DNA of 64,000 nucleotides from Cladorrhinum sp. PSN259. Lineage: Eukaryota > Ascomycota > Sordariomycetes > Sordariales > Podosporaceae. Both the position numbers and the translations under genes were made by a program. The DNA lies in contig MU867061.1 of the NCBI GenBank assembly GCA_033725935.1, positions 434,001 to 498,000 of the forward strand. The letters run 5' to 3'. Below, piece after piece: positions 20,301 to 30,900 of the stretch. Numbering within the stretch: the first letter of the stretch is position 1; every line of letters begins with the position of its first letter. Under the pieces are notes generated by a model. It was given only the letters and a program-made list of their open reading frames with translations, did not search any database and had not been told where the DNA came from.

Positions 20301-20826
20301 TTCTCTTTTCAGGCCCTCCTGGTGTCACAGCCATGTATTCCCTTTGCCACATCGCCCTTGCAGTGTCCTGAGTGGTCGACCAACGAGTGTAGGTATTTTC
20401 TGGTGGTGCTGTAGCCGTGCTGTATCCTTCACCCGCAGCCAGCAGCCCAGCCGAAACACCACTGCCAAGTCCCAAGTCCATGTCACTGTTGAGCCCCTCA
20501 GGAGGCACCAACTCCCCCGGCCCCCTAGTCCCCTAAACACTAACAAGTACACACGTGCACGACCATACGCCACGCCAACCACCCCAGGGAGCCAGACAAT
20601 AGACACACAGATAGAGACATTGCAGGGCGGGAATTTGCCCACCGAGTCCCGGGTTTTCCGACTTCTTTCCCGACGTCCCAGAAGCCCCCAACAGGCAGCC
20701 GGGCAGCCACACTCCTTTTCGCCTCATCCCAACAAAGGATCCTCTCCACGGTATATGATCAGCCACACCACACCGCAAGGAAGAAAAGGAAAGACACACA
20801 ATATTTATCGCCTCCTGAGCTGACAC
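17339..20826. other. Long region without recognised genes (3.5 kb)
   Basis: Short open frames crowd both strands, up to 204 codons at 20209-20823. None has a domain, a signal or a splice-compatible partner that can be supported. A T/C-rich block lies at 17430-17470. The part nearest 20827 may be the promoter and leader of the small Cys-rich frame. Confidence 0.5.
19964..19986. repeat. GA dinucleotide microsatellite
   Basis: An uninterrupted GA run of about 23 bases lies inside the long gene-free region. Confidence 0.9.
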
Positions 20827-21190
20827 ATGCAACTCATGTCGCTTAATAGCAGATCTGGATACCTTCTTCTTCTTTCCTTATCATCATCATATTCAGCAAC
20901 GACGCGGCCGTACACCGTGACGACATCCGCAACATCTACCGAGCCCCCTTTTCGCGAGCTGGACGCGGACTCCTGGCCCGCTGCCGTTAATGTGCGTTGA
21001 GCACTACACCAATGACTGCCCAGCTTGCGGGAAAGACTATCTGATATTCGTCGAGTTCTGCAAGGACTTTCACCCGCCGCTGTTGTACTGCTCCAACGGC
21101 ACCGCCGTGAACAGGATTGACATGCTCGACGGCGGGTGTCCTAGTCCCATCTGCCCTAATAGTCGAAACGGAGGTTGTAGTGTGATGTAG
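20827..21190 (+). pseudogene. Small secreted-type Cys-rich protein, broken by a frame change
   Basis: Two frames meet end to end. The first (20827-21000, 57 codons) begins with a short polar stretch and then the hydrophobic core GYLLLLSLSSSYSA, a plausible signal peptide. It runs through a Ser/Thr-rich linker and stops at TGA. The second, one base out of register, opens at 20921 and has a Met at 20990. Its last 66 codons hold eight cysteines (C2, C10, C13, C24, C34, C50, C55, C63 counted from that Met), an even number that suits four disulfides. A leader without a body next to a Cys-rich body without a leader suggests one gene split by a one-base indel. No standard intron bridges them: the only GT-AG pair near the junction would be 34 nt and gives the wrong frame. 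A sequencing error or an unseen longer intron is also possible. No family is recognised. Confidence 0.45.
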
Positions 21191-21304
21191 CAAGATCAAC
21201 GAGCTGAGAGACAGAAAAAGAAAACAAGGGGTCGAGACAGTGGTAGGTACAACACAGACACGAGACAACGAACGCGAGCCATCGACACCTCCCAACAAAC
21301 AAAC

Positions 21305-22640
21305 TCAAAGCTTGAGGCCGTTCGGACCAACCTCGACAATCTGATCGAGCCCATCATACTCGGGTACATTAAAATCATACTTCTTTGCGATTGCCGGCGC
21401 GACAAATCTGAATGGTGGCAGGTTGGTCAGCGAACCCCGACTTTAATGGACAAGGGGAGAAAAATAGCATGGTACGTACCGGCCACCGATGAAATGGCGC
21501 CCCTTGAAGTGCTTGACCAAGGGTTTTGGCGCTGTCAAGCTAATCAAGACATCAGGGTGAAAGTTGCTGCCAACCCCCTCGCTGGGGGGACCATCTTCAA
21601 TATTCCATGACGATGGGGCATCAATGGCGGTCACTGGTACTTTGGTCTCTGCCATAGCATTGATCACGGCGGGGAATGGCTCCCGCACCTCTCCGGAAAA
21701 GCTGAAACCTGGAGGGATACTGTTAGGCACACAAGGCATTGACAAGCCTCGAGAAGGATGGAGGGATACACACCGAAGATGGCATCGACGACGTGATCGG
21801 TGGATTTCAAGGCGTTGGGAAAGTCGTCGACGAATGGGACATCGAGATCTTCTAATTGTTTGGTCAAGCGCTACGAATACGAGTAAGCAATTGGCATTTG
21901 GAGCTGAACCAGCCGGGCTGGGGAAGCTGTTCTTTGACATGGGGACATGGCGTAATATACGCACGCTGATGTGTGCTCTTAGCAATGGGGATTATCATCA
22001 ATAAGTTGGAAGTGATATGCTTAAAGTATAGAACCAAGCCTTCCTTTTATAGGTCATGAGTGCTAATAGGATATTTCTCTCTCCGTCACCAACCATGACT
22101 TCAGGGGTAACTGCAGCTAGAGGAGACCAACACTTGGGGGAGGTGGGGGGGCAAAACGATCAGGGCATACAAGAAACTGCAAAATGCCTCACCTGGTAAA
22201 GTTCGTTCTTGGGCCGTTTGGGATAATAAATGGTTGGCTGGTAACCGTAATGGCGAAGATGGCGAGCAGCAACCAAGCCGTCACCCCCTGAATGAGAATC
22301 AGTAAGCGCACAGGCCACCCTCTTCAAATCAACAACGTTACTGACCATTGTTGCCCGGGCCGACAGCCACCAGAATTCTGCGGCCTCGACCGATAGGGTG
22401 CACACGAAACACTATCTGATGGTTAGCATCGAATATGGGAATAGGGTCCATCATCTCATCATACCAGCCTGGGAAACGGACAGGCCGGCCAACTCCATCA
22501 GTTGGTCGATTGAGAAGGCGCCTGTGCTCATCAGCTCCTTGTCCAAGGCAGCTGCCGCCTTTGCGCCGAGAGTCTACGATTGCTGTTAGCATGTCTAACA
22601 TTGCAATGGCCAGACAGAGGGCGCATACCTTGAGAGTCAT
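21305..22640 (-). CDS. NAD(P)H-hydrate epimerase (YjeF N-terminal domain)
   Basis: Seven exons (22640-22629, 22573-22465, 22411-22346, 22287-22193, 21870-21774, 21708-21480, 21407-21305) sum to 236 residues with every junction in phase. The enzyme interconverts the S and R forms of damaged, hydrated NAD(P)H, so that the partner dehydratase can repair all of it. Motifs in order are MTLKTLGAKAAAALDKEL, SIDQLMELAGLSV, the VGPGNNGGDGLVAARHL nucleotide loop (residues 57-73), YYPKRPKNELYQRL, VVDAIFGFSFSGEVREPF, TAIDAPSSW and LISLTAPK. The length matches fungal family members. Intron 4 is 322 nt, against 53-72 nt for the other five. The first exon codes for only four residues. The 3' end faces the Cys-rich frame, about 115 bases apart. 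Confidence 0.93.
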
Positions 22641-23869
22641 CGTGATGCTTGGGTTCCAAATTTGTGGAGTCTCGTGTCTTTCAGCACACAGCTATCCAGA
22701 TGCTGCAATTATACGAGGGGAAAATACTGCAAATCGCAAATCTGGCTAAAACTGGGGATTTTAAAGTGCAAGTTGCAGGTCAGGGTACGACGAGGGGTCC
22801 TGTTCCCTTTTTTACATTAAAAAAGCGGGTGGTGTGAATAAATGACCACCCCGAAAAAAGAGAGGCAGGCTTGACTGACATCACCTCTGGGGATGCAAGA
22901 AGCTTGGGTCCCCACAAATTTTGTCCCCGGAATGCGACCCGTGATTGGCCAATTCAGCTTGACATGCAGGCAAGACCCACAGCTTCCAACCGGATTGGTC
23001 CGCTACGTTTTCGGCAAGACCACTCTGATTCGATTATGGTCCGGAAGCGCATCGTCAAAACTTCAAGCACTCGAGAAACACGATACCCGGGGACGACGAC
23101 GATCTGCGTCACCACAGAGGCGATCGCATCCTTTTCCCACATCGTCCAATAATGGGTCGTAAAGAAGCAGCCGGCAACGAAATAAGAGCGCGGGGGGAGG
23201 AAGGGACAAAGAGATGGTGGTATTCGCAGTCAGGCGAGAAAGAGAGCTGTCAGGACACTTTGCCATCGAGCATCGGTACATATAGCTATTTGCGATGCAA
23301 GGCTGAGAAATGTCAGGAGACATGAACCAGAAGCTACCGAGGGCCGAAAATTACATATGCAGACTTCTTTTTTTTTCTCGCACAACCGCTTGCTGCCCAT
23401 CTGACCTTTCAGACTAACAAGGCATTCAACATTTGGCCCTTCTTTCGCCTCGTCCGTACGCAACAAGACATGTTACCGTTTCCAAACCTGTGTCACCAGT
23501 CACAGAACCCCAATCTGATTCCCTCGCATTGGCAGTCGTCATGTATCTAAGCCTCCGCATTTATCATATCTCTCACAACTCAATTTCCACCACACGAAAC
23601 TCCCTCATGCAGATGAGTTTTTGTTACCCGTTTTCTTCAAGAATATCAACAGCCAACCGTTCTCATCCCTCACAACCACCCAAAATACAACTTTTCACCA
23701 ACCCACCACCTCCCTCCGCGACCCCACCACCCCCAATCCATGCAAACGCAAAAGGCACAAACCCTTCCAATACTCCACACCCGCGAACCACAAAACCCAT
23801 GTCACAGACACACGCAAATACACCAACGGCGATAAACCCCTCACACAACATCTCTTGTTCTCCAGACAA
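22641..23869. other. Intergenic region
   Basis: This is the promoter side of the epimerase gene and the 5' flank of tRNA-Arg. The stretch 23590-23860 on the plus strand is very C/A-rich. Open frames here lack any protein-like feature. Confidence 0.55.
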
Positions 23870-23981
23870 GGTCCGCTGGCGTAATGGCAGCGCGTCTGAC
23901 TACGACTCATGCAACTTTCTTACGAAAAGTGATTGTAAAAGTGAAATCAGGAGGTTCCAGGTTCGACCCCTGGGCGGATCG
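23870..23981 (+). tRNA. tRNA-Arg (anticodon ACG), with 40-nt intron
   Basis: The acceptor GGTCCGC pairs with GCGGATC (one G-T pair). The D arm is GCGT/GCGC, the anticodon stem TCTGA/TCAGG, and the T arm CCAGG/CCTGG with loop TTCGACC. The discriminator is G. The anticodon loop reads C-T-ACG-A, then an intron of about 40 nt, then A38. The mature tRNA would be 72 nt and reads CGN codons after A34 deamination. The intron is the longest of the four tRNA introns here. Confidence 0.9.
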
Positions 23982-23987
23982 TTTTTT
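23982..23987 (+). terminator. RNA polymerase III terminator of tRNA-Arg
   Basis: A run of six T residues follows the discriminator base directly, as expected for a polymerase III stop. Confidence 0.8.
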
Positions 23988-24819
23988 GCCCCCTCCCCCC
24001 CAATAACATAAAATCTCCCTGCCACTTTTCCTTTCTCTTACATCATGATCAAAACTTTAAGAGATGACGAAAAAAAAATAAAAATAAAAATAAAAAATAC
24101 ATCATGGCTAGCCTGAAGGTCACCGAGATCTTAATAATCACTGAGATGAGACAAAAAAATAAATTAAAAATTACTCATCGGATTTTAAACGATGAAAAAA
24201 GAAGGATCTTCACGGCCGCCGGACTAATGCGGTACTGCTCCCATTTTGTTTCCTATCTAAAAAGAGTAGTAAGCGCCAGCCAGTCTTAATTTCAGGTTAC
24301 CGTGTTGCCAATCCAGCTGTTTGGTTGCTTTCCGTGAACAATATTTGATAGAGACCCCTTAAAATCTCGTCACACACACATACACACACACACACGTCGG
24401 ATGATCAACTCCTCCGCCATCCCTAACCATCAGCAACCAGATTTCATATGGGGAGGAAAAAAACACAAAAACCTAAATTCTTATCTTGCCTAGATCTACT
24501 GTTTTGCCAACATGACCAAAAACCCCTCAATGTATCATATTTATGCGTCCCCATTTCCAAAAAGATATAATGCAGTTCACTACCCGCTGCCTCCCCTTTC
24601 CGCTTACATGATTTCAACCCATCCAGGACGCCAATAACAAAACACCATGCTAACAAACTCCTCTTAAACCCGTTTCAAATCCGCTCCACTCTTCTGATGT
24701 AGCCTTCCGCAATGTGTATCAACAGTTCACCACCTTGCTTCTCTCAGAAACATCAACAAAACAGCCTCCCCATTCCAGCCAACAAACGCCATGTATAACA
24801 TCGCTTCTGTCTTCCAGTT
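23988..24819. other. Intergenic region with AT-rich and CA-repeat sequence
   Basis: This region holds A-rich runs at 24068-24098 and the 3' flank of the amino acid transporter gene. No gene is recognised. Confidence 0.6.
24371..24395. repeat. CA dinucleotide microsatellite
   Basis: A CA run of about 25 bases has a single T interruption. Confidence 0.85.
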
Positions 24820-26395
24820 TTAATGCTTAGCACCAAAAAATATGTTCATGGTCAAGCAAACAACCATGACGCAAACGCCATAAATCGACAAACCCATCGC
24901 CATCTTTCTGAGCAAACCCGTCTCCAAGTGCTCCAAATCCCACCTCCACTTCTTGCGCCATCTAGACAGTCTCCCTCTGCTACCGGCAGCACTTCCGTTG
25001 GACCTCAAACTTGCTACGCTGTCCAACATACCAGATGGCCCTGCCTCGGCTGTCTCATCGTCGTCATCATCATCCGCCGAATACTCGGCATCGTCGTCCT
25101 CCTTGGTCAACCTCTGATGGTAAACACTATCCGGATCACTAATCTTGTAGTAAAACAATCCAGGGAGGATGAAAGAAATGGCAGTGGATCCCGTGCTGCC
25201 GACATAAGCGAGGACGGTGTCGAGGGTTGAGACATTGAGAGCGGTGAAGTAGCTGAGCACCAGGATGCCGCTGGTGATGAGAGCAAAGCGGAGCTCAGAA
25301 ATGGCTACCACAGGTGCGCCGTGGCTATCGAGGACACCTCCGTTGCTCGAGCCACCGTTGGAAGGGAGGAGCGGCTGGCTGCCGGAACCTGAAGGCCCGG
25401 TTCCTGGAGAGCGAGAACCCTTACCGGGACGCCAGCGTAGCACAGCATCGATCGAAGCGCGGCAGGGGTGGATTTGAAGAGGAATGCTGAATGTCACAAG
25501 AATGACAATGGCGGCTTTGGCGATAGTTGAGGCGATAGATGGAGGGTACATCCCTACGATGTTGCCCTTGACTTCATTGCCGAAAGTGAGGTAGCCAGTG
25601 ATTGCTACGAGGACATAAACGGATGCGGCGGTTCCTATGCTGCCGCCAATGACGCTGACGATGCTCAGCGGGGTGTTGTCTTTGATCTCGTTCAAGATGG
25701 AGAACATCTGGGACTGTTAGAAATAACCCCATAACCACGAGGGAGGTGTAACTTACATTTTGATGGCAGGTATAGGCGAAGATAATCACTGGTAAGCTTC
25801 TCAGCGCAGCTATTGGCCCTTCCCAGGTTATTATACGAATATCACGGTTATTTGGTACTTCGTCTGCGGCAAAGTGATATACAACCAGTATTACGAGGTA
25901 TCCGATGGATAGCAGAGCTACGATACTGGTGTACTTCAGAGAATCCAGCTTCTTTGGGAAGCTCAATGGGATAATGAAGACCAAAAAGAAGACGGTTATC
26001 CAAAATTTGCGATCGGTGAGGAATTCCAGGCCACTGTTGGCAGCCCCAAAGGCTTCTGCAACTCCAGGCATCAGGTCGCCAATGATAATCATATATGACA
26101 CTCCAACGCCAAAACACTTGACGGCAATGGCGGCATCGAACACGACGGCCGCATTTGGATAAGTGATTTGTGAGAGCGCAAAGAAGGAGGAGGTGCCCCT
26201 GTCAAGGTATCGTGCGCAACGAGATTGGAGGTAGAGTCCAAATGCCGACGTCATGCCGCACCATACTATCAGCACCGCTCCAAGTACAACACCGAAATGT
26301 GACATGGCCGCGGGCATGGCAAGCGTCCCGGCACCAATAATTGTGTTGAGCAGGTTGATGTTGCTACTCATCATCGAGGCGTTGCCGCCGGCCAT
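24820..26395 (-). CDS. AVT-type vacuolar amino acid transporter (AAAP family)
   Basis: Exons 26395-25757 and 25707-24820 encode 508 residues. The amino acid/auxin permease family is clear from SSNINLLNTIIGAGTLAMP at the first helix, IIFAYTCHQN at the end of exon 1, MFSILNEIKDN at the start of exon 2, and GYLTFGNEVKGNI. About eleven membrane helices are visible. A hydrophilic, Gly/Ser-rich and acidic loop sits between the last helices (about residues 320-450), as in fungal AVT5/6-like proteins. These move amino acids across the vacuolar membrane. The intron 25756-25708 ends in two possible acceptors six bases apart (CAGTCCCAG); the distal one gives the family-like CHQNMFSIL. The start at 26395 (MAGGNASMM) is the first that works in frame. 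Upstream sequence looks like a former N-terminal extension (see the next entry). Confidence 0.88.
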
Positions 26396-26690
26396 CTTTG
26401 GGCCGCGCGCCCGGCGGTTCCTGCAGCATCCCAGGTTAGCAAACAGCTACAAAGCCCGTCTCGATGATTTCGTACACCATATTGCCAGGTGAAGCAGCAC
26501 CCAGTGTTGAATATCCAGTCATTGCACGGCGGCCTTGCAATCTAACGAGTCCCTGCTCTTCGATCTCTTGAATCAATTTTCGAGTGTATCACTGAGAGTG
26601 TCGTCTGAATAGCCTAGCGAGACTGTAGTTCGGGTTGCGCGGGTCGTCTTCTTCGTCGTCGTCGTCCTGAAGGTAGGTTTTAGGGTCTTC
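26396..26690 (-). pseudogene. Coding-like but frame-broken 5' extension of the amino acid transporter
   Basis: On the minus strand, two stretches look like protein. The first is an acidic segment ending DPRNPNYSLARLFRRHS. The second, at about 26576-26478, begins LIQEIEEQGLVRLQGRR and ends GAASPGNM. A TGA lies in frame between them. A well-formed 57-nt intron (26477-26421, with GCTAAC branch site and CTGCAG acceptor) leads into RARGPKMAGG, but its phase does not match the frame before it. So at least two breaks separate this stretch from the intact body. It may be a lost N-terminal tail, an unannotated splice variant, or base-call errors. Confidence 0.35.
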
Positions 26691-27292
26691 GGAACCAGGC
26701 AGCCATCATGGGAAGTCCCCTGGAAACGTAAGCTTTCGAGCGGAACTTATCGGTCAAATTAAGAATGTTGAAATGGGTTGTTGGATTTTGTTAAGCAGTC
26801 TCGTGGACTGCTTGCGACGCCGAAGGATTGCGCAGCGGTTGAGGTCGGTGAGATACGTGGATAGTGTGGTTTTGGAACAGCTGGACGATGATGTGTTGGA
26901 ACTTGGAAGCCACCTCAACATTGCTCGTGTTTCCAAAGCCGGCAAACGGGGACCCAGCCTAGCAGGCACAGCGCATGGCATGTCTCAGGATCACCAATCA
27001 AATCGCCACATTCCGGAATGTGGAACCCACCACGTCACGCGAGGTCCAGTGGCCCCCTAAATCACAAGCGCTATCAGCCTTACGATTAACGAGGATGCTG
27101 ATCGACAGCAGCCACTGCACTATGGGGACCGTTGAAGCCTCGTTTCCAGGTTCTGCTTTTACACTTTTTACCCCGGCCGTTGTCTGCATCCTCCCAATTG
27201 AGCTCTGTATCTCGAACAACACCAGGTTGAAAGCTGCAGCATACTTTGGAAACTCTGAATCGCGACTGCGGACCTCGAGTCAACACGACGTC
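26691..27292. other. Intergenic region between divergent genes
   Basis: This is the shared upstream region of the amino acid transporter and RO-10 genes. An open frame at 26975-27523 runs into the RO-10 start but has no protein-like features before it. Confidence 0.55.
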
Positions 27293-27999
27293 ATGGAGGA
27301 GACACTGGACAAGACGAGCCTCACCACAATTGAGTTATTGGAGGCTCGTCTTCTCCGCATTGAGCATATACTCTACGGGCCAACAACCCCTCCATCTCAG
27401 CCTCCTCCAGATTCAGCAATCACCTCTCTAGCAGAGCTAGAACACCGATTCAACGTATTAGTCCGCCACTTTCGCGTCTATGCAGAGATCCTCAAGATCT
27501 GTACGCTCCCTTTACCTGCTTGATCCAGCTTGATACCGCCGGCGGTGTCCGAAGCTAACCTCTCGCTGCAACAGACAATACCAATCCCGACTTCTTCCAA
27601 GCACAGCCTTCAGACCCAGCCACACCTTATGCAAACACCCCGCCGACATCTCTTTCCCCAGAAGCAGTACGCGCGACCGTCCTCTCCTATGCCTCACAGT
27701 TTCCCTCGACCGTCTCCGCACTTTCCGCCGTGACAGCCGATACGCCAGTACCAGATGCAAACCTGAGCGCAGAGCTGGTCTCTCTAATGCCAAGGATGAA
27801 GGGAATTGAAGCGACGCAGCTAGCACAGGAAGCAGAGATAGCAGAGCTAAGAGCCCGAAGCGAACAGGTAGTCAAGGCATGGTATGAGGGAGGAGTATTG
27901 CAGTATGGACGGTCCATAGCAGACGCAGAGGGAAGGCTCGAGAAGGTTGAGCATGGGCTGCGGAGGGTAGTAAGAGCAAGGACAGAGGAGCCGCTATGA
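27293..27999 (+). CDS. ro-10: RO-10-like dynactin p24-type subunit (nuclear distribution)
   Basis: Exons 27293-27500 and 27575-27999 encode 210 residues. The protein resembles Neurospora RO-10, a roughly 24-kDa protein needed for nuclear distribution and placed in the shoulder of dynactin, the activator of cytoplasmic dynein. Visible features are an N-terminal helix with TTIELLEARLLRIEHILYG, a Pro-rich linker, SLAELEHRFNVLVRHFRVY, and after the intron YNTNPDFFQAQPSD, then SLSPEAVRATVLSYASQFP. The C-terminal half (about residues 135-205) is helical and coiled-coil-like, with SLMPRMKGIEATQLAQEAEI and a Leu/Glu heptad pattern. The join gives KIYNTNP with intact phase. The start is the first Met that begins the conserved part; the longer upstream frame has no support. 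The gene symbol is by resemblance only. Confidence 0.75.
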
Positions 28000-30900
28000 A
28001 GGAGGAAGAAGAGCGGACAACGAGCCCCATGGTCTCGAGGAGCCAAGCAAAACAACCGATATCCCCGGACCCATAATATCCATCTCGATCCGTGAGATCC
28101 AAACATCAAGGCCCGGAGCAAAACATCGATCCCGCAATGCCACCAGACTGTAGTGTGTCTGCCAGGGTAGAAGACGCATGATATCAGTGCTCAGGGCGGG
28201 GGAAAGAGCAAACAGATTCTGAGCGTCACCAGCGTGTTTGACACCACTGATCGGACCGATCGAAGACGGTCGACCAAGTATTTCTTCTGTTGGTCGTCAA
28301 ATCGACAGTTATATCACCTTCCGGGGCCAAGCGTAGGCCGATTGCAGGCCACTCTATAACCTACCTTGGGCCAGTGTGGAGACGGACCTTGCCGTGGTCG
28401 TGGCCTTCCGAGACCTACTTTGTAGATATATCGTCCAGCGTTTAAGGTCTGACAGAACTGTGTACAACAGGCCAAAGTCTAGATTGATCGCGGGGGCGGG
28501 TTGAAGGACCAAACAGAGGTCAACGGTGTCGGCATATTTAATGATGCCTGTGGCGCAGCAGACACACTTGCTGTCATCCCCGCACGTGCTCTGGCAATGT
28601 CGTGGAACTGTGATGGCACGGCAGTCTGGCGCTCCGGTGTTTCACGAGGGAGATCCTTTGAATGTATGTACACTATTCTGGAATTTCATGGGCAAAAAAT
28701 GAAATTGTCATGCGAATGCAAATGCTCATATGCATATCTTTTCTTTTTCTTCGACAACGAAACGAGGGAGTATCCAGAAGAGGTAATTGGAAGTCTTGGT
28801 ATCGAGGCTTTGGAAGAATTATTGAACTTTTTTGTTGGAACATGGGGGCCAAATTGCAGCGGCCCAGAGGAATCCCTCGTAAAGAGACATGCAGAAGTGC
28901 AGACATTAAGGCTGTTTATGGAAGGGAATGCATGTTGATTTGTTAATGGGTCCCGTTGGAGAATACAGAAGGGAGGGCGAGGCTGGTGATGCAATTGCAA
29001 CAACCACTGGATTGAAAGGCGCATGCTTTACAAGTAGCTCAGAATGAATCTCTAACCCAAGTGCTTTGGGTCAATGAACAGTGCTGAGTTAGGGGTTAGT
29101 ACAAGTTTTTTCCGAGATCTCGGGCCTCTGCTGATTCATTTATTAATGGTTCGTACAGTACGTCCTACGTCCGTACACAGTCAGCAAGTCTTGAGAGAGC
29201 TGAACTGTACAATATGCACCGAAAAGGGGAAAGGCGCCCGATCCATCCATCATCCATGGTTGTCCCTAATATCCAACCCGATCAATGGCAGAACAATTTT
29301 TAAATTATCATGGACCAAAACCAAAGTAATATCAACCGTGGTATATACCTAGGTATACCGGACCAACGTTGTATTGCAGAATATAAAGATGCGTAATGCA
29401 CAGCTGTCATCTAAGAAACAAAATTATTTGCCGAATATTTTGGTCCTTACATATATTGAAGCCAGGGTGAGAGGGACGCCACGCAGGGAGTGAGTGCGCA
29501 GGACCTTTTTTTTTTTTTTTTTTGTCTGCGTGATGTCTAAATTGATCCTCATCATTGTTCATGCAATAGATATTGCTTGTTATACACTGTGTGAGAGCAA
29601 GATATGATAGTACATATGAGCTGTGCAGGTTTTCCGGAAAATAAAATACTTTCTTGGGAGCTTTAATTAAAAATATAAAAAAAAGCCCACAACTACCGGT
29701 GGCCTCCCTTGGTGCAAAAGATGAAGTTCAAGGTGGAGAGGAACAGGAGACGAAAGACAAGCAAACCACCCCGAGTATGGAGACTCCTTCTTGCGCTTTG
29801 TGATGATCGGCGCTAGCGCAGGTACTGCTGCTGGACACCCGTTTTATCTTTCTGAAAGACTCCATTTCCATGACGTCGATCTGGCAGCGATGGGGCATGT
29901 GTGGAGTTCAAACGTTCTTTGCAAGTGTGATCTGAAGCCTAGGTACGATAAAATATTTGGAAGCTTGTGTGTGTGTGTGTGGAGAGAGAGAGACAAGTCC
30001 GTATGTCCTGAGACACCGCTTGCAAAGCGAGGTTGATGATGGAAGGAAGATGTATATGTAATCACTGTGCGATAATGGAGTTGTAATGATGGTGTTGACT
30101 CTTTAGGCATCGAGCTTTGTCGCGGTGCATTGGCCTTGCAGTAGTTGAGTGAGCACTGTGACATCCCAGGGGTTACCGCCGAGAGGCTACATTGAAACAA
30201 ACCAGGGAGCCGAAATCCACCTCTGTGCAAACAAAAATCGGGACACTTCTTTTCTCTTTCTTTATAATGAATTCTCTTACTCGTCTCGTCAGCTTATGTG
30301 GCAGGTTTCTTGAAACGTTCATGTTCCGAACTGGAGCTCTCCCTGCATGTGTGTTCCACAGGGCGGGAAAGGAAAGAAAAATCTCGGTGCCTCCTCAGCC
30401 AGTTGAGCCAGTTTTGGTCGGGCGCTCTGTGCGTTGGTCAGCCAAGAACAAGGGGTCAGGGGCCCAGCCTGATTTAGAACCGAGCAATTCTGACCTATCA
30501 CATGCCGCGCTCGTTCTCTTGTCCTGCTCTTGCGCAACCCATCAAAAGCGTCTGAGCGGACGGGAGCATGTGGGCGAGCCAGATCTCAAACCCATTCTTT
30601 CATCATCTTTTTTCCTGATTCTGGGGTATTTTAAATGGTTTGGCGGTTTTCGATTGGCTGCGGAGCCCCGAGGTTCAGGAAGACTCGGGAGACAACGGTA
30701 TTGTCAATGTCGATTGGATCCCTGTAACACGCCTCTTTTTTTCAAGACAAGCATTTCCCATTCATCCAGCTCGTAACTCATCAACGTCTTACGCAGGAGC
30801 CCGTTTACCGTTGAGGCTAAAAAATTCGCCCGCTGTGATCCATCCAAACGGCCGAAAATGTTAACGATGAGAAATGAGAAATGGTTCGTCTGAGTGATGC

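Noticed and set aside
20209..20823. Plus-strand open frame of 204 codons
   Set aside because: Composition is Ser/Pro/Arg-heavy and random-looking, several other frames are open over the same bases, and there is no domain.
20991..21024. GT-AG intron that could join the two Cys-rich frames
   Set aside because: It would be only 34 nt, shorter than fungal introns usually allow, and the join gives the wrong frame.
28501..28938. Plus-strand open frame of 145 codons with a helical acidic end
   Set aside because: No recognised family, an F-rich low-complexity stretch in the middle, and no splice partner. It could be real but cannot be supported.
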